38,489 bases of DNA from Verrucomicrobiota bacterium (GTDB taxonomy: Bacteria; Verrucomicrobiota; Verrucomicrobiia; Chthoniobacterales; UBA10450). Under the pieces are notes generated by a model. It saw nothing but the letters and a program-made list of their open reading frames with translations. It was not told the origin of the DNA and did not search any database. The translations under genes and the position numbers were made by a program. Positions 32,133-38,489 of this stretch are shown here, piece after piece; within the stretch, counting starts at the first letter, position 1, and the number at the start of each line of letters is the position of its first letter. The DNA is taken from NCBI GenBank assembly GCA_003220005.1, contig QHRD01000110.1, positions 1 to 38,489 of the forward strand, written 5' to 3'.

Positions 32133-32657
32133 TCACAGCGCCTTGTAATCAACAGAAATCACGCGGAAGGGCGGCAACGGGTCGTGCTGCGCCGAGAAAT
32201 AAAAAAGTTCCAGCATCGTCGTGCCGACCATCCATTGATACCCGACCAGCGTTTGGATGACATCAGTATCATGCTCGTTGCCGCGCGACACCAGTTTTCC
32301 AGTTCCGTACTTCTCGTCGAAGTATTTGCGAATTTCGCCCATGCGCTGGTTGTAGCGTTCGATCGACCAGTCGGGGTATTCGTACTGGAGCTCGACCGCG
32401 ATAAGCGCTCTCTGCTTAAAAGTAAACAGGGTGCGTTTTAAACCGGGATGAACCAGGCCTTCCACAGTCCAGACTTCCCGGTTCTCTTTTTTTTCACGCG
32501 AGGTAATTTTGGCCTTTGCGCCATGAAGTACCGCTTCCACGCGCGCCATCGAGTCGTTCCACCGGAAGCCAAACGGCGGCAGCAGCTCGTCAAGGGACTG
32601 TACGCACGGCGCCGCTAGAAGCAAAACGATCACTCCGATTAAGGAAGATCGCCGCAT
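32133..32657 (-). CDS. Small exported protein, function unknown
   Basis: Not recognised. The start is set at the internal ATG giving MRRSSLIGVIVLLLAAPCVQSLDELL, a signal peptide; the ORF track's extra 18 residues are polar. The mature part, about 150 residues, begins PPFGFRWNDSMARVEAVLHGAKAKI and continues as alternating strands and helices (REVWTVEGLVHPGLKRTLFTFKQRALIAVELQYEYPDWSIERYNQRMGEIRKYFDEKYGTGKLVS). The FGFRWNDS opening recalls small periplasmic proteins that begin with 'W-G-x-S', but I would not assign a family. It converges on nuoD with a 6-bp gap between stop codons. Confidence 0.7.
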   Translation of the reverse strand: MRRSSLIGVIVLLLAAPCVQSLDELLPPFGFRWNDSMARVEAVLHGAKAKITSREKKENREVWTVEGLVHPGLKRTLFTFKQRALIAVELQYEYPDWSIERYNQRMGEIRKYFDEKYGTGKLVSRGNEHDTDVIQTLVGYQWMVGTTMLELFYFSAQHDPLPPFRVISVDYKAL

Positions 32658-32711
32658 CGCAGGCCGGTTGGAATTTGCGGTACACATTGTCTGCATTCTT
32701 TGATTTGCCAC

Positions 32712-33310
32712 GCGTTTAACCTGGCATTCTGGAGGCGGAAAAAATTGCGCCGCAGGCCAAGCAGGTCAACTCAGGAGTACCTACAGGAGCAAAAATCCAG
32801 ATCAGTTCGCCGCCGCGGTTTCGAATCGAGGGCGCACGCATCACAATGAATCAGATGGAGCAATCATTTTTTTTTGTTTTCCCTCGGACACGCGCGTTTC
32901 CGTTTTTTAGTCAAGAAATTTTTTTCGCGATCCAAAAAATAAAATTCATTTTTTTCTTGTCGATTTCAAAACAGGTTTCTAGTCTCAAGCCCGCTGGCGA
33001 GGATGAGAATAAGGCGCATGTGAATAAGTTGTGAAAATCTCTGAGAAACTTTTACCAGCGAGAATGGACGACAGCGGAAGCTCCTCGGGAAAAAGATTAC
33101 CCGGGCAGGCACCGCAGACCGCAGGGACCAAGGCAGTGAAAAATGCGGCAGCCAGTTTTCGCTCGTATGTACGCGTTTTTTACATTTTTTTTCAGCATTT
33201 TTCCGCAGGATTGCGAGGGACATCGCTTCGTGGCCAATCCCATTTAGCCCATCGATTTTCCCTAATATCAGCCAGTGTGGCATTTGTGTAACACTGTTAA
33301 CAAGTTTGCT
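32712..33310. other. AT-rich region upstream of dnaA, candidate replication origin
   Basis: About 600 bp without a supported gene. The stretch 32860-32975 has many poly-T and poly-A runs, as in a DNA unwinding element. TGTGAATAA at 33019-33027 is a DnaA box with one mismatch to TGTGGATAA. Another T-rich run lies at 33176-33205. The position next to dnaA-dnaN is where many bacteria keep oriC. Only one good box is visible by eye, so the call is tentative. Confidence 0.4.
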
Positions 33311-34669
33311 ATGGACAAGAAATGCGCGCAGTTGTGGCAGCGGTTATCGGCTGCGCTCAAACCCCAAATAAGCGCCGATAGTTTCAAGCGCTGGTTTTCT
33401 GCTGTCGAGTTGGTCGAGGCCAAAGACAAAACGCTCACTCTGGCCGTTCCAAACAATATCTATCAGCTTTGGATCGAGAGTAATTATATGCCGGCGTTGC
33501 AAACTGCGATTGTCACCACTTTTGGCAATCCGCGCTCGGTAAAGTTTTCGTCCCTCTCAGGACCTGACGCGCTGACTGCGGAGGATAGCGCGCCGCTGAA
33601 AGAAGTTTTACTGGAACCAGCGGGCGACGCAAAGCCAGGCGCAACCGTGCCCGGGCTCAATCCACGGAACACATTCGAATCTTTCGTAGTCGGTCCGAAC
33701 AACGAAATTGCGCATGCGGCGTGTCTTGCCGTCGCGCAGGCGCCGGCGCGCACCTACAACCCACTGTTCATTTACGGCGGAGTCGGTCTCGGAAAGACGC
33801 ATTTGATGCAAGCGATTGGTCAATACGTTTGGGCGAAGAAAAAAAATATGAAGGTGATATACGTCTCGAGTGAACTTTTCATAAATGAGTTCATCGATGC
33901 GATCCAGCACAGTAATCTGGTCAAATTCCGGAAGCGTTATCGCCAGGCGGATCTTCTTTTGATCGACGATATCCAATTTCTCGGAGGAAAAGAGCGCTCC
34001 CAGGAAGAATTCTTTCATACGTTCAACACGCTTTTCGATGGGCATAAGCAGATCGTCCTCTCGAGCGACCGACCTGCATCGGAGATCGCGAACCTGAAGC
34101 ACCGTCTGGTTTCGCGGTTCGAATGGGGGTTAACCGCGGAGCTTCAGCCGCCGGACATCGAGACCCGTATGGCGATCCTGCGAAAAAAAGCGCGCACCAT
34201 GCAGATCAAATTGCACGACGAGGTTTTCCAATTTCTCGCCAGCCGCATTCGCACAAACGTGCGTCGTCTGGAGGGCGCGCTGATGCGCGTGGCCTCTTTC
34301 GCGTCACTCAGCGGCAAGGAACTTACCCAGGAAGTCGTCGAGCATTTGCTCAAGGACATTTTGCAGGAGGAAGCGCGGCATTCGGTTACCATTGAGCAAA
34401 TTCAGCGGCGCGTGGCCGAACATTTTGATGTGCGCATCGCCGATATGACCAGCAAGCGGCGCCCGGCCAGCATTGCTTTTCCGCGACAGGTGGCAATGTA
34501 TCTGGCGCGCGAGCTCACCAAGGCGTCTTTGAATGAAATTGGCGAGGCCTTTGGCGGACGCGATCACGGCACTGTCTTGCACGCATGCAAATTGGTGAAG
34601 AGACGAATGACCGAGCAAGATAACATTCGCCAAACCATATCATTCATCGACAGTTCGCTTCAAAGGTGA
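33311..34669 (+). CDS. dnaA: Chromosomal replication initiator protein DnaA
   Basis: The start is placed at ATG 33311 (MDKKCAQLWQRLSAALKPQISADSFKRWFSAV), the usual DnaA domain I opening, not the track start 12 codons earlier. The 452 residues contain domain I, a linker (about 85-118), and the AAA+ domain opening NPRNTFESFVVGPNNEIAHAACLAVAQAP. Walker A is GGVGLGKTH (156-164), Walker B is LLLIDDIQFLGGKE, and sensor residues are in SRFEWGL. Domain IV carries the DnaA-box signature GGRDHGTVLHACKLVKRR. Binding to the origin starts chromosome replication. dnaN follows on the same strand, the classic order. Confidence 0.97.
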   Translation: MDKKCAQLWQRLSAALKPQISADSFKRWFSAVELVEAKDKTLTLAVPNNIYQLWIESNYMPALQTAIVTTFGNPRSVKFSSLSGPDALTAEDSAPLKEVLLEPAGDAKPGATVPGLNPRNTFESFVVGPNNEIAHAACLAVAQAPARTYNPLFIYGGVGLGKTHLMQAIGQYVWAKKKNMKVIYVSSELFINEFIDAIQHSNLVKFRKRYRQADLLLIDDIQFLGGKERSQEEFFHTFNTLFDGHKQIVLSSDRPASEIANLKHRLVSRFEWGLTAELQPPDIETRMAILRKKARTMQIKLHDEVFQFLASRIRTNVRRLEGALMRVASFASLSGKELTQEVVEHLLKDILQEEARHSVTIEQIQRRVAEHFDVRIADMTSKRRPASIAFPRQVAMYLARELTKASLNEIGEAFGGRDHGTVLHACKLVKRRMTEQDNIRQTISFIDSSLQR

Positions 34670-34675
34670 AGGAGC

Positions 34676-34711
34676 ATGCGCTTGCGCATCCTCATCGGCA
34701 GGATGCCGATG
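34676..34711. repeat. Two tandem hairpins between dnaA and dnaN
   Basis: ATGCGC-TT-GCGCAT (34676-34689) is followed by CATCGGCA-GGA-TGCCGATG (34693-34711). No T-run follows. They may weaken read-through or belong to a dispersed hairpin family. Confidence 0.55.
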
Positions 34712-34730
34712 CCACGACATGAGATTGCGG

Positions 34731-34759
34731 TTGCCGAATAAAATCCCAAGCGTTACATC
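34731..34759 (+). promoter_or_regulatory. Candidate promoter of dnaN
   Basis: TTGCCG, 17 bp, TACATC, with the -10 ending 18 nt before the dnaN ATG. It resembles the rpsO candidate (TTGCCA...TAAAGT). Weak on its own. Confidence 0.3.
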
Positions 34760-34777
34760 TTAAGCGCTCTGTGCATC

Positions 34778-35875
34778 ATGAAATTTAGCGTTACGAAAGA
34801 AAAACTGCTCGTAGGTCTGCAACAAGTTCAAAACGTGGTCAGTACTCGCACCACTCTTCCGATCCTTTCCAACGTTTTGCTGCAAGCGGACAAGGACGAA
34901 ATTCATCTCACCACTACCGATCTCGACGTCGGCGTGCGCGGCAGTTGCGAAGCGCAGGTGGACAAAACAGGGGCGACGACTCTTCCGGCACGGCGCCTTT
35001 TCAACATCGTTCGCGAACTGCCTTCGAGCGAAATTCAGGTGGATGTCGATGGAAAGAATGCCGCTTCCATCCGGAGCGGCCAAAGCTTCTTCAAAATTCT
35101 TGGGTTGCCGGAGGATGAATTTCCGCCGTTGCCGAAATTCGAAGACGCGAAAGTTGTCACGATTCGGCAGAAAGATTTGCGCGATGGGCTACGAAAAACT
35201 TCCTACGCTATATCGACCGACGAGACCCGTTACGTGCTCAACGGCGTCCTGTTCAGTTTCAAGGACAACAAGCTTACATTGGTGGCGACGGATGGGCGCC
35301 GGCTGGCGATGGTGGAAATCGAACTGGAATTTCCCCGCAGCCACGAAGCGGACCTGATCATTCCGACCAAAGCGGTGACGGAATTGCAACGCCTGTTGAC
35401 CGACGACGGCGAGGTCAAGGTGAGCATGGGCAGCGGTCAGATCGCGTTCGATCTCAACAAAACGCTGCTCGTCTCAAAATTGATCGAAGGCAATTATCCA
35501 AACTATAAGCAGGTCATTCCAGCCGAAGCAAAGGAGCGAATAAAACTCGAGCGCGAAATGTTTCTGAACTCACTGCGGCGCGTTTCGCTTCTGGCCAGCG
35601 ACAAATCGCACTCGATCAAACTGAATTTCAGCAAGAACAACATCGACATCACTGCCAACACTCCTGAAGTGGGCGAAGCGAAGGAATCAATCGCGGTCGC
35701 CTACAAGGGACGCGAGTTTTCCATCGCTTTTAATCCGGAGTTTCTCATGGCGCCTTTGCGCGCACTGATGGAGGACGAAGTTTTTCTCGACCTCATCGAC
35801 GAGATGAGCCCGGGCGTTGTAAAAATTCAAACGCCATTCCTGTACGTCATAATGCCGATGCGCATTAGTTCGTAA
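34778..35875 (+). CDS. dnaN: DNA polymerase III subunit beta (sliding clamp)
   Basis: DnaN is the ring that holds DNA polymerase III on the template. The 365 residues have the three-domain clamp plan: MKFSVTKEKLLVGLQQVQNVVSTRTTLPILSNVLLQADKDEIHLTTTDLDVGV, then LRDGLRKTSYAISTDETRYVLNGVLFSFKDNKLTLVATDGRRLAMVEIEL, then the C-terminal KGREFSIAFNPEFLMAPLRAL and the terminal VIMPMRIS. The ending PMR is the normal hydrophobic-pocket C-terminus. Nothing is missing. recF does not follow; the next genes converge on it. Confidence 0.97.
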   Translation: MKFSVTKEKLLVGLQQVQNVVSTRTTLPILSNVLLQADKDEIHLTTTDLDVGVRGSCEAQVDKTGATTLPARRLFNIVRELPSSEIQVDVDGKNAASIRSGQSFFKILGLPEDEFPPLPKFEDAKVVTIRQKDLRDGLRKTSYAISTDETRYVLNGVLFSFKDNKLTLVATDGRRLAMVEIELEFPRSHEADLIIPTKAVTELQRLLTDDGEVKVSMGSGQIAFDLNKTLLVSKLIEGNYPNYKQVIPAEAKERIKLEREMFLNSLRRVSLLASDKSHSIKLNFSKNNIDITANTPEVGEAKESIAVAYKGREFSIAFNPEFLMAPLRALMEDEVFLDLIDEMSPGVVKIQTPFLYVIMPMRISS

Positions 35876-35890
35876 GGATCGTCGGAAGAC

Positions 35891-35952
35891 AAGCATCTTG
35901 CTTATCTCAGCTGGCAGGCTGCCAGCCTGCCGAGTCCGCCAGGATGCCGGAC
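35891..35952. repeat. Three hairpins between dnaN and the convergent CBS gene
   Basis: AAGCA-TCT-TGCTT (35891-35903), GGCAGGCT-GCC-AGCCTGCC (35913-35931) and GTCCG...CGGAC (35934-35952) follow one another. Placed between two convergent genes, they could act as a two-way transcription barrier, although no T-run is present. Confidence 0.55.
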
Positions 35953-35965
35953 TTCCAAACGCTGC

Positions 35966-36385
35966 TTACAAAACCCGTCGCTGCGGCATGGCCGATTGCA
36001 CCATCATTAGTTCGGTCACGTTCTCCGGCGTAAGCAAGCCGACCAGGCGCTTCATCCGATCGAGCACGGGCACCGCCGGACAATTGCATTCCTGCATGAT
36101 GCGGAACGCGTCTTCAAAACGCGTACCTGTTGTGACCGTGGGAATATCGCGCCGCATCACGTCGCCCGCGCGCAGGTCGGGATCGTTCTTGCGCAAGGCA
36201 GCGATGAGATCGTGACGCGTCAACAAACCGGCGACGCTGCCGGTTTCATCCACGACGGGAAAATCGTGCTGCGAAGTCGCCAGCAACGCGTCCACTGCTT
36301 CCTGCAGGCTGGCGTTTTCAGACAGCGTGCGGAATTCGCGTACCATCGCGCTGGAAACTGGAAACCGGCGCGAGACATCTTTCAT
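35966..36385 (-). CDS. CBS-domain pair protein, in frame with the upstream M50 protease
   Basis: 139 residues with two CBS domains. The first is SSAMVREFRTLSENASLQEAVDALLATSQHDFPVVDETGSVAGLLTRHDLIAAL. The second is AGDVMRRDIPTVTTGTRFEDAFRIMQECNCPAVPVLDRMKRLVGLLTPENVTELMM. CBS pairs usually bind adenine nucleotides and regulate an attached enzyme. Its ATG follows directly on the UAG stop of the M50 gene, in the same reading frame. Site-2 proteases with a C-terminal CBS pair are a well known single-chain family, so this looks like one protein divided by one stop codon. Either the two parts now associate as separate chains, or the stop is a mutation, a read-through site or a sequence error. Confidence 0.88.
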   Translation of the reverse strand: MKDVSRRFPVSSAMVREFRTLSENASLQEAVDALLATSQHDFPVVDETGSVAGLLTRHDLIAALRKNDPDLRAGDVMRRDIPTVTTGTRFEDAFRIMQECNCPAVPVLDRMKRLVGLLTPENVTELMMVQSAMPQRRVL

Positions 36386-37048
36386 CTACGCCAGGGCCGC
36401 TTCCTGCGACGCGCCGATATAAACGAAAAGCGCGATGAAAATCAGGAACGGATTCCAGAGCAACCCGATGAAGCCAAACACGAAGGCAAACCCTTGCCCA
36501 ACCGTCGCGGCCACCTGGGTAGCGCGCGCGTAACTCATGCGCGTCGCCAGCAGCGCGCGCAACACGCGCCCGCCGTCCATTGGAAATGCAGGCAGCAAAT
36601 TAAAAAGAACCAGCACGATGTTGATGGTCAGCAACTGGGCAATCAGACCGCCGCCTTCGACTGTTGTTGGATTAAGGAGCGCTTGCGATCCGCCAGCCAC
36701 AAACAAGCCGAGCGCAATCACTACGTTCACCAACGGCCCAGCTACCGCGATGACCAATTCCTGTACCGGCTCCTCCGGCATCCGTTCCAGTCGCGCCACT
36801 CCGCCAATGGGCAGCAACGTGATATCTGGCGTATTAATTCCGAACGCCTTTGCCGCGAACGCATGCCCGAATTCATGCAGCACCACGCAAAGAAAAAGAA
36901 GCAGAACAAATATGACCCGGCTTGCCGCCACGGCTGAACCGCCTTGCGTGTAATAGCCGAAGGCCAGCCACACAATCAGCAGCAAAAACGTGATGTGAAT
37001 CCGCAATTGAATGCCGGCGACGCGGAAAATCGGGAGAGACCAGCTCAT
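36386..37048 (-). CDS. Site-2 protease family (M50) membrane metalloprotease
   Basis: The start is set at ATG 37048 (MSWSLPIFRVAGIQLRIHITFLLLIVW), since the track start is a TTG 3 codons earlier. The 220 residues contain several membrane helices and the zinc site: VVLHEFGHAFAAKAFGI holds HExxH, and LFNLLPAFPMDGGRVLRALL holds the N-x-x-P-x-x-P-x-D-G motif with the third ligand Asp. ITLLPIGGVARLERMPEEPVQELVIAVAGPLVN is the conserved middle. Such enzymes cut membrane proteins inside the bilayer. It ends GASQEAALA then UAG, exactly where fused family members run on into CBS domains. Confidence 0.92.
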   Translation of the reverse strand: MSWSLPIFRVAGIQLRIHITFLLLIVWLAFGYYTQGGSAVAASRVIFVLLLFLCVVLHEFGHAFAAKAFGINTPDITLLPIGGVARLERMPEEPVQELVIAVAGPLVNVVIALGLFVAGGSQALLNPTTVEGGGLIAQLLTINIVLVLFNLLPAFPMDGGRVLRALLATRMSYARATQVAATVGQGFAFVFGFIGLLWNPFLIFIALFVYIGASQEAALA

Positions 37049-37104
37049 ACAAAGCAATCTGCTCTGCTACTGCATCGCGCGCCAGTGCGGATTAGGCTCT
37101 GAAA

Positions 37105-37195
37105 AAGAATTCAACGTCCGACGCCCAACGTTCAACGTCGAATTCAGATGCTGCTTAGTTGAGCGTTGGATGTTGAGCATTGAGCGTTAGGCGTT
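37105..37195. repeat. AACGTTCAACG-type repeats between divergent genes
   Basis: GAATTCAACGT...ACGTCGAATTC face each other around 37109-37146. They are followed by TTGAGCGTTGGATGTTGAGCATTGAGCGTTAGGCGTT, near-tandem copies of TTGAGCGTT. The region should also hold the promoters of the divergent M50 and FAD genes, but I cannot pick them out. Confidence 0.45.
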
Positions 37196-37198
37196 GCC

Positions 37199-38335
37199 AT
37201 GGAAATCTTCGATGTTGCAATCGTTGGCGGCGGCCCGGCCGGATCGAGCTGCGCGGCGTTTTGCGCGCGCGCCGGTCTGCGAACGGTTGTTCTTGACCGG
37301 GAAAAATTTCCCCGGGAAAAAGTGTGCGGCGATTGCCTGAACCCATCGTGTTGGCCGGTACTGGAGCACCTCGATCTCGCGCAGCGGGTCCGGGACTTGT
37401 CGCATTCCAAACTCGACTTGGTTGAGTTTGTCGCCATCGGCGGGCGTAAGGTAATTGTCGATCTTCCACCGGGCGACAATTGCGAGTTATCGGTGAAGCG
37501 CAGTTTGTTCGATGCCCTCCTGCTAAAGCGCGCGCAAGAACTCGGCGCGCACGTACGCGAGGAGACCACTGTTGCCAAACTGATCTGTAACCACGGGCCT
37601 GTGGCCCGTCTGGCTCTCGACGCCCCACAGGGGCGTGGCTACAACAATGGGTGGAAAATTGAAACCGCGAGCAGCGAAAATTTTTCAGCGCGAATATTGG
37701 TCGGCGCGGATGGACGCAATTCTACGGTCGCGCGCTTGTGCAATTTGCTGCCGCGCCCCGCGCGTGAACGCGTGGCGCTGCAAGCGCACATCCGACTGCC
37801 GCGAAATTTTGGCCGGCGCATCGTGCTGCAATTTCTTCCGGAAGGTTATTCCGGCCAGGCTCCGGTGAATGAAACGGAGCTGAATCTTTGTCTTGTGGGC
37901 ATGCCACCTACGATTTCCAGGTTGCGCCGATGGGCAGAACGCCATTTTGAAATCACTTCCGCTCAGCCCTGGCGCACGATCACGCCGCTTACCCGCTCGC
38001 CGATTCCTTGCGCCCACGAAAATCTCTTCTTCATCGGCGACGCAGCCCGCGTGGTGGAACCCTTTACCGGCGAAGGAATTTATTATGCGATGCGCTCAGG
38101 CGAACTGGCGGCTATTGCCATTTCGAAAATAATGCGAGGCGAAGATCAACAAGCAGCTCTTTGCGAATTCACTTGCGCCTGCGCCGAAATGTATCGCGGG
38201 CGACTATGGATCAATCGACTCGCGCGCATGGCCGTATTGTGGCCGCGTGTCGGCTCGTTCTTTGTTCGCGCCGCGCAAATTCAGCCGGCGATGCTGCATC
38301 TGTTCACGGGCAAAATCGTTTCGGGAGAGCTGTAG
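37199..38335 (+). CDS. FAD-dependent oxidoreductase (geranylgeranyl reductase-like)
   Basis: 378 residues. FDVAIVGGGPAGSSCAAFCARAGLRTVVLDREKFPREKVCGDCLNPSCW is the FAD-binding Rossmann motif (GxGxxG) with the following KVCGD, typical of the geranylgeranyl reductase and related flavoprotein family. A second FAD motif, NLFFIGDAARVVEPFTGEGIYYAMRSGELAA, lies near the C-terminus. ILVGADGRNSTVARL is the DG motif. Members reduce isoprenoid chains or oxidise small aromatic or lipid substrates; the substrate here is unknown. Residues about 130-148 (NHGPVARLALDAPQGRGYN) are encoded by a GTAGCC-type hairpin repeat inserted in frame. The stop codon is part of a second copy. Confidence 0.88.
   Translation: MEIFDVAIVGGGPAGSSCAAFCARAGLRTVVLDREKFPREKVCGDCLNPSCWPVLEHLDLAQRVRDLSHSKLDLVEFVAIGGRKVIVDLPPGDNCELSVKRSLFDALLLKRAQELGAHVREETTVAKLICNHGPVARLALDAPQGRGYNNGWKIETASSENFSARILVGADGRNSTVARLCNLLPRPARERVALQAHIRLPRNFGRRIVLQFLPEGYSGQAPVNETELNLCLVGMPPTISRLRRWAERHFEITSAQPWRTITPLTRSPIPCAHENLFFIGDAARVVEPFTGEGIYYAMRSGELAAIAISKIMRGEDQQAALCEFTCACAEMYRGRLWINRLARMAVLWPRVGSFFVRAAQIQPAMLHLFTGKIVSGEL
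37586..37643. repeat. GTAGCC-arm hairpin repeat inside a coding gene
   Basis: The arms TGTAACCACG and CGTGGCTACA pair with one mismatch. Inside are ACGGGCC-TGT-GGCCCGT and ACGCCCC-ACA-GGGGCGT, both perfect. The element is 58 bp long and is read through in frame by the FAD oxidoreductase gene. Confidence 0.8.
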
Positions 38336-38389
38336 CCACGGCCTTGTGGGCCGTTTGGGATAAACGTGCCACAGGCACGTGGCTACAGC
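38329..38389. repeat. GTAGCC-arm hairpin repeat between convergent genes
   Basis: Perfect 12-bp arms GCTGTAGCCACG and CGTGGCTACAGC enclose ACGGCC-TTGTG-GGCCGT and ACGTGCC-ACA-GGCACGT. The TAG in each arm is the stop codon of the gene on that side: the FAD oxidoreductase on plus and folD on minus. Confidence 0.85.
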
Positions 38390-38489
38390 GATTGGCTCGC
38401 CGCCTTCACCGTGTTCGCCATCAGCATCGCGATGGTCATCGGCCCAACGACCCCCGGCACGGGCGTAATCGCGCTGGTTTTCTTTGATA
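38383..38489 (-). CDS. folD: Bifunctional methylenetetrahydrofolate dehydrogenase/cyclohydrolase FolD, C-terminal end only
   Basis: Only the last 34 or so codons are in the window, and the ORF track does not list them. On the minus strand they read [34 protein letters not shown] then stop. [20 protein letters not shown] is the highly conserved FolD C-terminus. FolD interconverts one-carbon forms of tetrahydrofolate in the cytosol. The stop TAG is part of the GTAGCC repeat arm. Confidence 0.9.
   Translation of the reverse strand, partial: SKKTSAITPVPGVVGPMTIAMLMANTVKAASQSL

Noticed and set aside
32846-33291. Two short plus-strand ORFs upstream of dnaA
   Set aside because: Their sequence is dictated by poly-T/poly-A tracts (FFFVFPRTRAFPFF) and has no domain; more likely origin DNA.
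1-38489. CRISPR array or prophage
   Set aside because: No regularly spaced direct repeats with unique spacers and no phage structural, integrase or transposase genes were seen.

Overview
The window looks like a chromosomal segment of a Verrucomicrobiota bacterium, probably a soil Chthoniobacterales/Spartobacteria-type lineage. This is an inference from protein character, the moderately high GC content and the very repeat-rich intergenic DNA; no database search was possible. Most of the window is core chromosome: sufC, tRNA-Gln, rpsO-pnp, glmM, scpB, rpoA-rplQ, nuoABCD, dnaA-dnaN and folD. Accessory genes are interspersed.

Layout. 1-0.9 kb: sufC (cut by the window edge) and tRNA-Gln, both on the minus strand. 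1-3.6 kb: a Ser/Thr kinase-like gene that has lost its catalytic motifs and is apparently frameshifted, then an exported cysteine-peptidase-like protein. 3.7-4.7 kb: two minus-strand genes (a small membrane protein and a 3D-domain protein). 5.0-6.6 kb: a stand-alone reverse transcriptase with a long helical C-terminal domain, in visibly more AT-rich DNA, followed by a perfect 26-bp palindrome. This is the best candidate for an unusual, possibly anti-phage, system. 6.7-10.7 kb: a zinc metallopeptidase, an ATP-grasp ligase, a VOC protein, a GNAT acetyltransferase and a GT2 glycosyltransferase. 10.7-13.4 kb: rpsO and pnp with a strong leader hairpin. 13.5-21.7 kb: an AI-2E-type permease and an NtrB-like histidine kinase, then three minus-strand genes (AsmA-like, prolyl oligopeptidase, START-like), then an NtrC-type sigma-54 activator. 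21.7-27 kb: glmM, scpB, a beta-lactamase-fold hydrolase, lemA and two TPM-domain genes. 27.4-32.1 kb: rpoA, rplQ and nuoABCD. 32.1-35.9 kb: a small exported protein, an AT-rich candidate origin, dnaA and dnaN. 36-38.5 kb: a CBS protein and an M50 protease that are in frame but separated by a single UAG, an FAD oxidoreductase, and the C-terminus of FolD.

A second theme is repeats. Many intergenic spaces hold inverted repeats, and several run into genes. They supply stop codons (nuoC, the second TPM gene, the histidine kinase, and both members of the FAD oxidoreductase/folD convergent pair), a start codon (serine hydrolase), or in-frame internal segments (histidine kinase, FAD oxidoreductase). 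One family, with GTAGCC..GGCTAC arms enclosing hairpins looped by TGT or ACA, recurs with different but still fully paired stems. That suggests the fold is conserved rather than the sequence.
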